Source of the DNA: Paragordius varius
Taxonomy: Eukaryota; Nematomorpha
Assembly: GCA_964247055.1 (NCBI GenBank)
Contig: OZ176052.1
Span: 9,672,001-9,736,000 of the forward strand
Direction: 5' to 3'
Length of the DNA: 64,000 bases
In this document: piece by piece, positions 52,801 through 63,532 of the stretch
How the letters are laid out: each line of letters starts with the position of its first letter
Position numbering within the stretch: the first letter of the stretch is position 1
Notes under the pieces: generated by a model
What the model was told of the DNA's origin: nothing
Databases searched by the model: none
What the model saw: only the letters and a program-made list of their open reading frames with translations
Made by a program: the position numbers and the translations under genes

Positions 52801-53185
52801 TTAAAATTTTGAATCGAATCCCCAATAAAATATAAGACATGAGATCTTTAATAAGCAATGATATACCTGACATAATTTTACGTATTAATTCTTCATCCAT
52901 TAGTGATAATTGATGAGCACATGCCTGTTGTAAATCTAATATTTGATATTTCTAATTTATACATTTATTTCCTTAACTTTCAAGCGATTCGGAATCATTT
53001 GTTTTATGGCCGAGATTCCTATTGATTTAAACATTTGCATAACAAGTTCTTGTCGATTAGACAAATAGGTGGTTAGAGGATTTACCTCTATTGTTAAATC
53101 ATAAGAAGTATCAAAAGCTTCTTCTCCAGACTAATAATATTAAAAAAAATTTTACCTTCTTGGATATATTTGTTTCTTGTGGCAT
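49895..53185 (-). CDS. CAAP1: Caspase activity and apoptosis inhibitor 1 (CAAP1)-like protein
   Basis: Four exons give 148 residues: 53156-53185, 52978-53130, 52867-52951, 49895-50073. The core (residues ~21-90) follows human CAAP1 as I remember it: DLTIEVNPLTTYLSNRQEL against DLTVSLKPVSFYISDKKEM, IKQMIPNRLKKY against LQKMLPDVLKNC, and QLSLMDEELIRKIMSG against QLELLSEKKILKILEG. The C-terminal helix EEILRQRALNSLRKK resembles the human EMRARAIKALMKAG region. The protein is much shorter than the human one (about 360 residues) and lacks its long N-terminal and middle parts. Introns 1 and 2 are 25 and 26 nt; intron 3 is 2.8 kb and holds a Helitron. The chosen ATG lies 46 bp from the divergent KNL1 ATG. 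The frame stays open to an ATG at 53293 inside KNL1 exon 1, which I consider chance. Confidence 0.83.
50616..52359 (+). mobile_element. Helitron, non-autonomous (copy 2) in CAAP1 intron 3
   Basis: Same ends as the copy at 2783: A|TCTATATATTTATAAAAA at the left and CGCTAG|T at the right, preceded by a damaged hairpin GAAGTCCGAAGAACTTTC. The first ~450 bp match the copy-1 unit. The rest has about four diverged ~300-bp units, each with a hairpin of the form GGGTAGGGAGCTACCC. No coding capacity. It is more diverged than copy 1, so probably older. Confidence 0.8.
52952..52977 (-). other. 26-nt intron (CAAP1 intron 2)
   Basis: GTTAAGG...AAATTAG, 26 nt. Splicing joins MIPNRLK to KYQILDLQQA within the conserved CAAP1 core; unspliced, a stop follows. 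Confidence 0.88.
53131..53155 (-). other. 25-nt intron (CAAP1 intron 1)
   Basis: GTAAAAT...ATTATTAG, 25 nt, with TTAAT. It separates a 10-codon first exon from the exon beginning SGEEAFDTSYDLT. Confidence 0.8.
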
Positions 53186-53231
53186 ATAACCATATGATTT
53201 ATTTGTGCCAATTTTAAACGCAAAAACCACA
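53186..53231. promoter_or_regulatory. 46-bp bidirectional start region, CAAP1 / KNL1
   Basis: The two start codons face away from each other with 46 bp between them. The 5' UTRs and any core promoters must overlap this gap or the coding sequence of the partner gene. No TATA-like element can be singled out in such AT-rich DNA. Confidence 0.6.
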
Positions 53232-56200
53232 ATGGAAAATTTTGATTTAGAATATGATTCCGATTTTACTCTTTTAGCTGAACGTAAAGCCAAACGAGTA
53301 AGTTTCGCTAAATCTACTTTTGTGAGGTAATTTTTTAATAAATGTTTATAGGGAATTTACCGATCCAGTGCATCCACAAGAATATTATAATAATGGCATC
53401 CAATATACCAATTGCGATAGGGTTAAAAATTCACCACCGAAAAACTCACAAGATGATTCATTAAATCGAAATCTTTACCAGATGAACTATCTCCCAAGCC
53501 ATAAAAGATCTTCAACCATAAACGATGAGTGGAAAAAGTTACGATCATTAGAACATTTAGACCCGATTGAACAATCTATGGATATAACTCTTGATATGAG
53601 CCTCCCTAATAATCCCAATACCGTTTTTGAAAATGGTTGCGACGATTTCGGAAAGGAAAATAATGGAATGGATTTGCAAGTCGAAAATCCGTTTAAAAAT
53701 AAAAGCACAGCCACTAATTTTAGTGCTTCAAACGCTACGAATGAAAACAAAACTGGTATTACGGTCATAAAGGCTCCATTGATTGAAATAAATTTTGCAA
53801 CAAGCAATAATACTAATAATCAAACGCCTACAAAATCACCATCGCATTGTTCCATGTCTCTGGTTGATGATATGAGTCAAATAGCTACACTCAGCTCACA
53901 AAAGGGCAAAGAAGATTCTAAATTGCTAAATATTTCAATGACACCTTCCAACCACAGTCTTTATAGTCAAAAAAGCGTACAAGATGTTAAGAAATCAGTT
54001 TTGAATACACAAAATATTAGCCATAAAGCTTTACAATTACCCATTAATAAGAGTAGCGACGGAAATATGATTAATGGTCATCATCAAAGCTATGACAGTT
54101 CCGCAATGGTTATAGATAATTCGGTATTCAATACACCTAAACCGCAAAATAAATCGTCGGTGATACCAAAAGTCTCGTTTTCAAATCAAAGTTATTTACG
54201 ACATTTTTCAATTTTGTTTTAATTATTAAAGTATTAATATTTTAAAATTTTTGGTATTAACATATTTTGTTAGATGGAGAATGTTGAAATTAAATATATC
54301 TTAAATTAATTATTGGCTTAAATCTCGATCCGATTGTCCTAAAAATATGTAATTTTATCCTTATTTCTCTCATATAGATACTTTTACTACTTTAGTGTTA
54401 TAACTTAAAAATCCGTGGTATAACGGTAAACTTTAATTATGCATTTTCTGTTTATTTTATATAACATCGTTTGAAATGCTTTAAGGAGTTTATACAAAAC
54501 ATTATCCATTCTATCTACCATATTAATATGATTATGATTTTTAATCTACAAAAACATTGTTTTGTAATTTAATATTAAAAATAGCATGTGACATAAAAGT
54601 TTTGTATGGTTTGCATTAATAAAAATCCCATTATCATTATTACAATTATATACCCTGTAAATAGTTTTAAAGTAGGGTGAGTTCCAGTTTCAATTGTTCC
54701 ATCTCTTTTTCATGTGTTTGTAGAGATTTAATATTTTTTAATATGGATATAACGTAGAAACTATTTTTGACAAAGACAAATCACAAGACAAAACAACTTC
54801 ATCGGTCATCAAATTGAAATCTATAATAAAACAATCATCTTACATTGACTATCAAGTAATCTATATTTAATACTGTCTCATAAACCCCAAAAAAATTTTA
54901 CAGTAGTAAATTTATCATATTTTATGGGTGCCGTTTTAATAAAAATTACCTATGATATCCATCCATAGTTAGAAAAATGTTTCATTAAAGTTTTGTGTGT
55001 TAAGTCCATTACTTTACATAACAAAATATCGATAATGACTATGTATTATATGTAGACGGCATCGTTACTATTCTTAAATCATATATATACCATTACGATT
55101 CAAATTCACCCTTAAACAATTCAAATACACTCTTGAACAATTCAAATCCACCCTTGAACAATTCGAATTCACTCTCGAACAATTCAAATTTACCCTCAAA
55201 TAAAATATATGTTTTTTGAGATTAAAAATTACCTATATTTTTATATATTTTTAAAAAATAAAAATTTTGTTTTAAATTTAAATAATACTGAAAAAATAAT
55301 AAACTATGACATAAATATATATTTTATATTAATAATGAGTTATATTAGTTCGTAAACACATAATTTAATTTTAGGGTGATTAAATTGTTCAAAGGTGAAT
55401 TTGAACTGTAAATGGTATATATATAAATAATATATATTTATATTAAAATTATTTGAATAATAGTTATTCTAAATTTTTACTAAATAATGGGTGTGTGTAG
55501 GTTGAAATAAAGAAACCAGAACAAACTGCCACCTACAATAATGTACATGAAAAAAGTATGATATATGACATGTCTATCGAAGAGGACGAAGAAAAGGGTA
55601 TTTATATTGAAATCTAATTTTTTTTACTATATTAATTTTAAAATTTGGATAAATATTTAAAGAATGAAAATTAAATAATGAAAATACTTTAAACAATATT
55701 ATAGATTGTGCTTACTTATAAAATTAAGATACATGGCAATATAAAAAAAAATTATATTGTAAATTGTATAGATTAATTAGAGTATTTTGCCACGTATTAT
55801 TGGGATTTTTTAAATCAAAAGTACTATACTTTACCTCTTTTTTTATATTTGGTGTACGCAATTAAATAGGATTATTTTTTATAACACACTTTATATTCTA
55901 TAAATATTTTTAATGTAAAGACGACGCTAGTGAATGTAACGATCATCCATCCATTAAAAAATCAATCACAGATATCAAAAATGATGCTGATAACAATAAA
56001 ACAGGTTATTATTTATAAGCCTTTCGCGATTTTTTAAATAAAAAAAAGAAAATGGTAAATTATCAAAAATTTTATTCTATCTCGCCGAAAATCTTATTTT
56101 TTAAGGTTATAATTTACATTTTTCGGAAATTATTTTGATGCAGGGATTAAAACCGGACCCGGTTCCAAAAGAACGTCTAAAAAATTGGACCGCTTAATTC

Positions 56201-59200
56201 AACTATACAAGTTTAGAATATAAGGAGAAAACACGAAGTGTTTAGAATAATTTGATGCAAACATCAGCAAAATTAATGAGGAATTAATTAATGTTTTCGT
56301 TAGAATCATCTAACGTTAAATCAAAATTAACCTAATATAAATTTAATAAAGTAAAAAGTCATATTTCTTATTCTTGATTTTTTTTACAACCTATATGATT
56401 ATAATGTGCTGCATAAATTTGATAGATTTACAACACATCTATTCCATATTTAGCAACCAACGATGCGTTATATTTTAACTTAATCTAACAAAATTATGAT
56501 TTTAATTATAAAAAATATAATATTTATATTATTATTATTGAAACAACCTATTTTAATTTAACTGAAAACATTTTGGTTCTTAACCTTTACTAAGGTGAAT
56601 TGTCCCTAAAATCTTTACTTTTTTGTTTTAATCACCTATTTAGCTTTAACAGAAACTGATGCATCTCTCATTGCCTCGCAGCAAATTCCATTGATTGCAA
56701 TGTCTATGGACGAACCCAATATGAAAATTGATAACTTGACATTCAACAATCAAGGTCAAGAACCATCTCTCATGGATATGTCTTGTGAAACAACAACAAC
56801 TCATCAACAAAACCATTCTTCTTTCAATGTTGTAAAAGAAAGTGATAAAATTGTGGAGTTGCCTAGGCAACCACCAGAACAAGAAAACGAAATTGAGATT
56901 CAAACTACAGAATTGTTACAAAATATTGTCGAGAATTTGAATGATTGTAGTAATGATAATGAGAAAGATATGGGCCCTGGGATAGAAAGAGACGATGAAG
57001 ATATATCAAGTATATAATTTGAGTTTGGACTTTGTGCAAAAAAGATTTTTTGGACACACAGTAAAATATAATAATCATTTTCACTTTTTTAGTTAAAACA
57101 TGTATACATGCTTAAATAATGACCAATTTTTACACATCTATAAATTAATTGTTAATTCCAAACGAAAGCATGTCTGATATAATTACGTTAAAATCAACTA
57201 TGGTAAAAAACTTGAGTTTTAATTCTACCACCAAATCTTAATGACTTTTAAATATCCAATTGCGGATACTAAAATCGCATTATATACAGTGAACCTCAAC
57301 GAAAATAGGTAAAAGGGCAAGATTCATATAAAAAGTCCACACAAAAAAGTTGACTGTATAAAACATTTTACGATTATATTCACCACGATCCATAATAAAT
57401 TTATCCCCGATAAAAAGTGTATTTTATTTTATCCATCCATATCTTAGGTTTCGAACGGATTGAGCGCTCAATTCTCATGGATCAAAATTCTGAAGTAAGC
57501 AATCACAGTGACTCAGCCGTATCATTTGATAAAGAATCATTCATAAATTCAATCATTGCTAGTTACCAGAATAAATTTCGACCAAATGAGGTATTACACA
57601 AACTATATTATAAATAATCGTTGAAGTAATTTATTAAAATCTAAATTTTCGCACAAAAGCATCCCTAGAAGTTATTTTAAGTCTTCAAAACGAAAACAAA
57701 ATGAAATATATACCATTTGCAGAGTCTCCTTGAATACTTCAAGTTGGTCCTTAAACATTTCAAGTTGATCCTTAAATTTCTAAATTTGAATTTAACCATA
57801 TATTTCAAAATAAATTTTTTTATTCAGAAACTTTTTGTTTCAAATTAATTTTTTCAAATTTAACAAAATTTTTACCTTATAAATGTTTTTAACCAAAAAA
57901 TTCTATTGAATAACCCAGTAAACTTATATATTTTTATTTAAATGTTGAAATTTTATATGAAAAAATTTTTAGGGTAATAAAGATATACGGTTTCTGAATA
58001 ATTTAAAAAGGATATTGAAGTAAATTATGAATAAAAAATAAGTTTAAAATGATGAAATAGATAAATGATACACGACTTGATTAATAAAAGTTAAAAAACA
58101 AAACAAAAATGTTTATGGACCAACTTGAAGTGTTTAAGGACCAACTTGAAGTGTTCAAGGACAGTCTTAAAGTGCAAATGGTGGTTTATCAAATTTGTTA
58201 ACTGATCTAAATTAACGGTAAACGAGTTTATTTTAAAAAATACTACTGCATGCGAAAATATGAGTACTGACAAAATTATTACCTCCCTCCTTATTTTTAA
58301 AATAATTTGTTATTGAATGTTAAATATTGAAATATATTTATATATATATGTTTTGTCTTACATATAGGATGCTATGGTTAACATTATCATGCAAGGTACA
58401 CATAACAACAAAGCGTCAAAATTGCTAGAAATATTGTGTTGTGAATTCGATTCCAACTATCATAAATTTATGTCGGAAAAAATTGTGTATGTGTTAATAA
58501 GACAAATTATATTGTACATATATAAATTATAAAGTTTTAATAATTTTCTTTTTTAACATTGATTAATAATGGCATGTTTTAATATTTGTAATTTTTTAAC
58601 ACTCAACTATATAATTTTGGTTTAAATGAATTTGAATTAGTATTTATATTTTATTGCATAGTTTTTTATTTAGAATATAACGAGATCAAATCGATTATAT
58701 TATCGAATTCAGTTTTTTGCTTTATATAGCTATATTATACAATAATTAAATATAATTAATGGTGATTTCGTTTATTATTTAATTTCAATTATACATTAAT
58801 TAGTCTCTGGATTTTGAAACAACCCAACTTACTCATTAAATTTGACGAAGAAAATGACGTTAGCTTCTATCAAATGCATTTACAATATGTCGAACAATTT
58901 TATCAACAAATTAGAGTAAGTCTTATATTTTGCTTTAAAATGGTTTAAATTTTACTATTTCACGGAATTTTCTATTTTCAAGGGCATGGAATTTGTTAAT
59001 GTTTAAGGCTCATATAATCGAGATGAACAAATATTTTATTATATAAATAAAATTTTTAATATACCGTCAACAATTTTGGGAAGTTATACATTATATTTAG
59101 GTAGTGTTCGAGACCGGTCAAAAATATATCCAATTTGATCGCCAATAATTTTATTATTATTATTATAATCAGTCATCATTACCATAATTAATGAAACAAA

Positions 59201-59415
59201 ATGATATTATTCGTTTAAGATATTTAAGAAAATTTGATAAAATATTATATTTCTTAGTTTTTACCTTTTAAATTTTGGTTTATCATTGTTTCATATTAAT
59301 ATTGATCACGTGATATACGAATGTTTAAAAGTTTTTTGACTGGTATTAACTTTATATAAGAAACTATTTTGTTTTGTATATGTTTGGAGAAAAGATTTGT
59401 TTTTATTTTATTTTT

Positions 59416-59470
<55 letters not shown>

Positions 59471-62400
59471 GAATAGAATCATAAGCAGCAGGAAAACAAT
59501 GCTGAGAAGAAAGAATCCGAAGCAAATAAGCAAACATTGCAAAATTTTTATAAAAGTCAACGTAAAAATAATATGGAGCTTTTCCATACTGAAGTATTGG
59601 CCATAAAAGGCATTCGTGCCAAATACAATAAATTAATATCTGATATCAAGAATGAAATTATGGTGGGAAAAAGTAAAATTCAACAAGTTAAATTAGCTCT
59701 CACTACTAAACAAAAGTATGAACTTTTGAAAAAAAAAATAAATTTGATTTAAAATAAGTATTCAAAGCAATAATATATAAATATTGATTTTTTGTCATCA
59801 TTGGTGGTATAAAAAAATATGTGTAAAAAAACTTAAGTTTTTGAGATAAAAATTTAGCTTTTAAGGCAATTTCAGGTGTTTGTTTTATATATTTTTTTGC
59901 GGATAAATATCATTAATTGACATTGATGAAAGAAAGAATTATTTATATAAAATAATTTAACTAACATATTCTAAAACTGAAAATATTTTAAATTATTTTA
60001 ACTAACATATTCCAAAACTGAAAATATTTTAAATTATTTTAACTAACATATTCCAAAACTGAAAATAAATTATTTTTTGCAATTTACCATATTTAGACTG
60101 TATCTTGACACATGCAAACGGTTGCATGATAAAAAACGAGAAATAACCAAAGAAGCTAATAAAAGAGTCGATATCCTAATATCCAAACTTTCTGCCATTC
60201 ATTCCAACATTATAAATCAAAAACAGACACAAAATTTAATAGAGAATGGAAATTTGAATACAAATGAAACTGAAAATGATGATTTAACTCCTATAAAAAT
60301 CTATGAAAAGTAAGTTTGATAAAATTGTTATTTAGTATTGTTTGAAGGATTTAAACTATATTCATATTTATTAAAAAAAAAGGTTTATATATATTTTAAA
60401 TACTTTCTGGCTAAAAAGGGATAGGTCTTACAAATTTATATGATAAATTTTTATATTTTTTATGTAATTATTTTGTCATAAAAAAGATATTTTAAATATT
60501 ATCTTCGAATTCACCCTCGAACAATTTAAATTAACCCTAAATTATTAATTTACTCCTCAAAAATAAATTGTTTTTTTGAAAATTAAAAATTCTATGCTTA
60601 TTATTTAAAATATCATTTCTTTAAAATCATCGTACAGAAAATATTATAAATGCCATAAGAAATATTTCCTATTATACCATTTACAATTAAAATTCACCCT
60701 TAAACATTTCAAATTCATCCTCGAAAAATTCAATTCACCCCTGAACAATTAAAATTCACTCTAAAAATAAATTATGTGTTTTTGGCCTAATATAACTTTT
60801 CATTTAAATGAAATATCTCTTATTGGCATAGTTTATTTTTTCCCGTATTATTTAAATTTCAAACGAAATTTCATTTTTAAAAAATACAGAAAAATATTAG
60901 TAATTTTTAATCTTAAAAAACCTTAATTTATTTTAGGATGAATTTGAATTGTTTGAGGTAAAATGAATTGTTGGGTGAATTTGAACTGTAGTAAATGGTA
61001 TATTGAGTTAAATTAGCCAAATACTTATTTATGTTTTAAGGGTGAATTCGAAATTAATGGTATATATATATATATATATATTATTTATTTTTGTTTAGAA
61101 ATATTTTATGGAAATACAAATCGCTGCAAATTTTAGACGACACTATTAACTCACACAATCAACCAGTTATTAAATTAGATTTCTTCTTGAATCACCAACG
61201 CACTCATTTATTATCCATATTTTGTTCACCGAGAACAACAAAATTAACCAATCCGGAAGATATAACTCTTGCAACATTATTTCAAAATGATTTTCTTGTT
61301 AATGTCGAAATTATTGATTTAATCAAAGGAACCGGTTAGTTTATAAACTTATTTAGATTGTTTGAAATTTTAATAGTTTGTTTGTGATAATTATTGAAAG
61401 TTTTTCATTTAAAATTAATTGATATTCAATATTTGGACCCGCTTTCCATATAATTACTACCATTTTAAGAAAAACATGGCTAAATACCGCATGATTATTC
61501 TTTTTTTTAAATTAAAATTAAATTATTCATTTGAATTAATATTCAGTTTTTGGATGATATTTAATATTATTCTGCAGTACTTAAGAAAATGATTTAATTT
61601 AAATTTATTATATAATTGTTGCCTCATAATAATGCTTATAAACATCCATGTATACTTAAAATATAGGATTAAAATTTAAAAACTTTAATTTTTGTTTAAT
61701 TTTTTTTATTAAAGCGCGGAGGGTTTTATAACGTATCAATTGTATTTGATTGTTTACACTATGTAATTTTGATTTATTCATATAAATATAGCTGGCTGGA
61801 AAGAGCGATGTTATTTGACATTTTCCTGGGATTATTTCTATATGGCATTTAATGCACAAATCAAGCCAATGTTAAAATCTTCATTACAAATTAAAACAGT
61901 GATTAATTTATTATATACAATTTGTTTCATAGGCTGACTTCATTGTAAAATAATTTTAAAGTTTCATCAAATATTTGAATGCCGATGCGATTCGGTTTTT
62001 ACCTCTATTAATGTTAACAAATTAAATATAAAAATTTGTCAGTATTGTAATTATCGAATACAATGTTGTTGTTTTTTATAGTTTTTTTCATATTTACCAA
62101 AAAAATTTAAACCCCTTATAAAATTTGCAATAAATAAACCGTTAATAACTTTAAAAACTAAAATACAGTATAACACAACCTAATATAAATTTTTAGATAT
62201 TTTTTATTATATAAAAAATTATTTGTTTTTAATAGATTTTATTTTATATAAATTATAGATTCTAAGCCGATTACAACTACTCTTAAGCTTTCGGGCGAAG
62301 TTACATTCAATCCTCAAACAAGTTGCATGTGAAAATGTAACCGTATTTTCTGACAAAAATATTTTTAGGTAAAGTTTAATTAATTCTTATAAACTGAAGC

Positions 62401-63532
62401 TTCGATATTTTTTAATTAGAAAATCTATGCGTTCTGAAGGTTTCTTACTGTTCAATATAATGATCATTGTGTTGAAAGGATTAAAGATGTTTACTTTTAA
62501 TATATTAATTTAAGATTTTGTTGGAAAATAAAAAATTCTTTGAGAACGCTATATATTTTGATATTAAGTGAGTGTTAAATTATTGTAATTTTGCATATTT
62601 TATGGATACTTTTATTTGTAGTAATCTACATTTTTAACATTGTTAAAGGTAGAATATAGGAGGTTAGGTATTTTGGATTTTTTTATTTACTCTTTGTCAT
62701 CTCTTAAAATATAGCATGTAGTAATTTCTTTACATTATTATACCGCAATTATCAGTTTTTTATAAAAATTTTAATAATTATAAAATCATTATATTTTTTG
62801 ACTGGCCGAATTGAGAATTGACAAACAATATTTCGAAAATTTAATATAATTTATCATAAATGTTATAATTATAGGACAATTTTAATTATGAAAAATAAAT
62901 ATCCCCTAAGCTCAGCAAATTTTTCAAAGATAATATAAAAGTTTGAAACATTAAAAACAAATTTTTTTAGAATTATATTAACAATTTATACCAATATACC
63001 AGTAATATATGTAAAATCGTTGCTATCCCAATCAAAAAACATGCCAATATTGCCGTTTATTGATAAACGCCGATTAATTATATTCTACAACCAAATGCCA
63101 CAAAATCTTTTTAAAATTAGTTCTGAAATTATTTTATGTTCATTATATGCCTAAATAATGTATATTTTTTGTTTAATAGATTTGATACCATGTGCCTACT
63201 AAAAGAACCATTTTCCATTTACAAACTCTGTATTGAAATGACTCCACAATCGTTTGAAAGCTTAGACTCCACTTCTGTAACTCCCGTATTAATTTATGGG
63301 ACAAATCAGTAAGAAAAAAATTTACCTATTTTTTTAAGTTTTTTACCATAGGATAAAAAAAGATTCTATTTGATTTTTATTTTTTTGTTAACATATTGAC
63401 CCTTTTTTATATTGACACAGAGATTCAAAAATAAATGAACACATTGAAAAATGCAAGATATCTTGTGTTGATCGATATTGGGAATTCATATTAGAAATTA
63501 CAAACATTTTTTCACAACACCCTTACAAATAA
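53232..63532 (+). CDS. KNL1: KNL1/Spc105-like kinetochore scaffold
   Basis: Fifteen exons give 985 residues: 53232-53326, 53352-54159, 55501-55597, 55921-56004, 56644-57009, 57448-57590, 58368-58486, 58804-58915, 59489-59715, 60097-60309, 61099-61334, 61792-61898, 62259-62368, 63180-63308, 63421-63532. KNL1 ties microtubules and checkpoint proteins to the outer kinetochore. The layout fits: an N-terminal PP1-docking RVSF (residues 22-25) in a basic context, a long disordered region with MELT-type motifs (MDIT 108-111, YDMS 292-295, MDMS 405-408; these normally recruit Bub3-Bub1 when phosphorylated), then a helical/coiled-coil region (~570-755) and a C-terminal part of alternating helices and strands that would be the paired RWD domains binding Mis12. 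Overall sequence is highly diverged, so the call rests on motif order. Least certain splices: the exon 2 donor (TCG|GTGATA) and exon 12 donor. Exon 9 has a NAGNAG acceptor. Confidence 0.78.
53327..53351 (+). other. 25-nt intron (KNL1 intron 1)
   Basis: GTAATTT...TTTATAG, 25 nt, with TTAAT. Splicing joins RVSFAKSTFVR to EFTDPVHPQEYY; unspliced, the frame stops inside the intron. Confidence 0.88.
55085..55420. repeat. Foldback-type mini-element (CACCC subfamily) in KNL1 intron 2
   Basis: Begins TATACCATTACGATTC, followed by five 21-bp units of AATTCAAATCCACCCTTGAAC type (55099-55203), and ends with inverted units (AAAGGTGAATTTGAAC) and AATGGTATAT. The middle is AT-rich. Confidence 0.8.
57709..58187. 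repeat. Foldback-type mini-element (GGTCC subfamily) in KNL1 intron 6
   Basis: Begins TATACCATTTGCAG and has two to three 21-bp units of ACTTCAAGTTGGTCCTTAAAC type. The right side carries the inverted units (GACCAACTTGAAGTGTTTAA) and ends GCAAATGGT, with the last bases diverged. Same period and terminus as the other foldback elements but a different unit sequence. Confidence 0.72.
59419..59468. repeat. (AT)n microsatellite before KNL1 exon 9
   Basis: A pure run of 25 AT repeats, ending about 20 bp before the exon 9 acceptor, inside the region where a branch point and polypyrimidine tract would be expected. Confidence 0.95.
59950..60066 (+). repeat. 41-bp tandem repeat
   Basis: Nearly three copies of a 41-bp unit (AAAATATTTTAAATTATTTT followed by AACTAACATATTCCAAAACTG), almost identical, in KNL1 intron 9 just before exon 10. 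The TAACTAAC in each unit resembles a branch-point sequence. Confidence 0.88.
60508..61066. repeat. Outer foldback element, split by a second copy
   Basis: Units of the CACCC subfamily at 60508-60545 and an inverted end at about 61036-61066 (GGGTGAATTCG ... AATGGTATAT) flank the intact copy 60673-61003. This is a nested insertion of one family member into another. Confidence 0.6.
60673..61003. repeat. Foldback-type mini-element (CACCC subfamily), inner copy, KNL1 intron 10
   Basis: Begins TATACCATTTACAATTAAAA, then 21-bp units with TTCACCCTTAAAC and TTCATCCTCGAAA. It ends with inverted units (GGGTGAATTTGAACTG) and GTAAATGGTATA. The dinucleotide TA lies at both borders. Confidence 0.78.

Noticed and set aside
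53186-53293. N-terminal extension of CAAP1 to the ATG at 53293
   Set aside because: It would lie entirely antisense to KNL1 exon 1; the openness over 36 codons is easily chance, and the extension does not resemble CAAP1.
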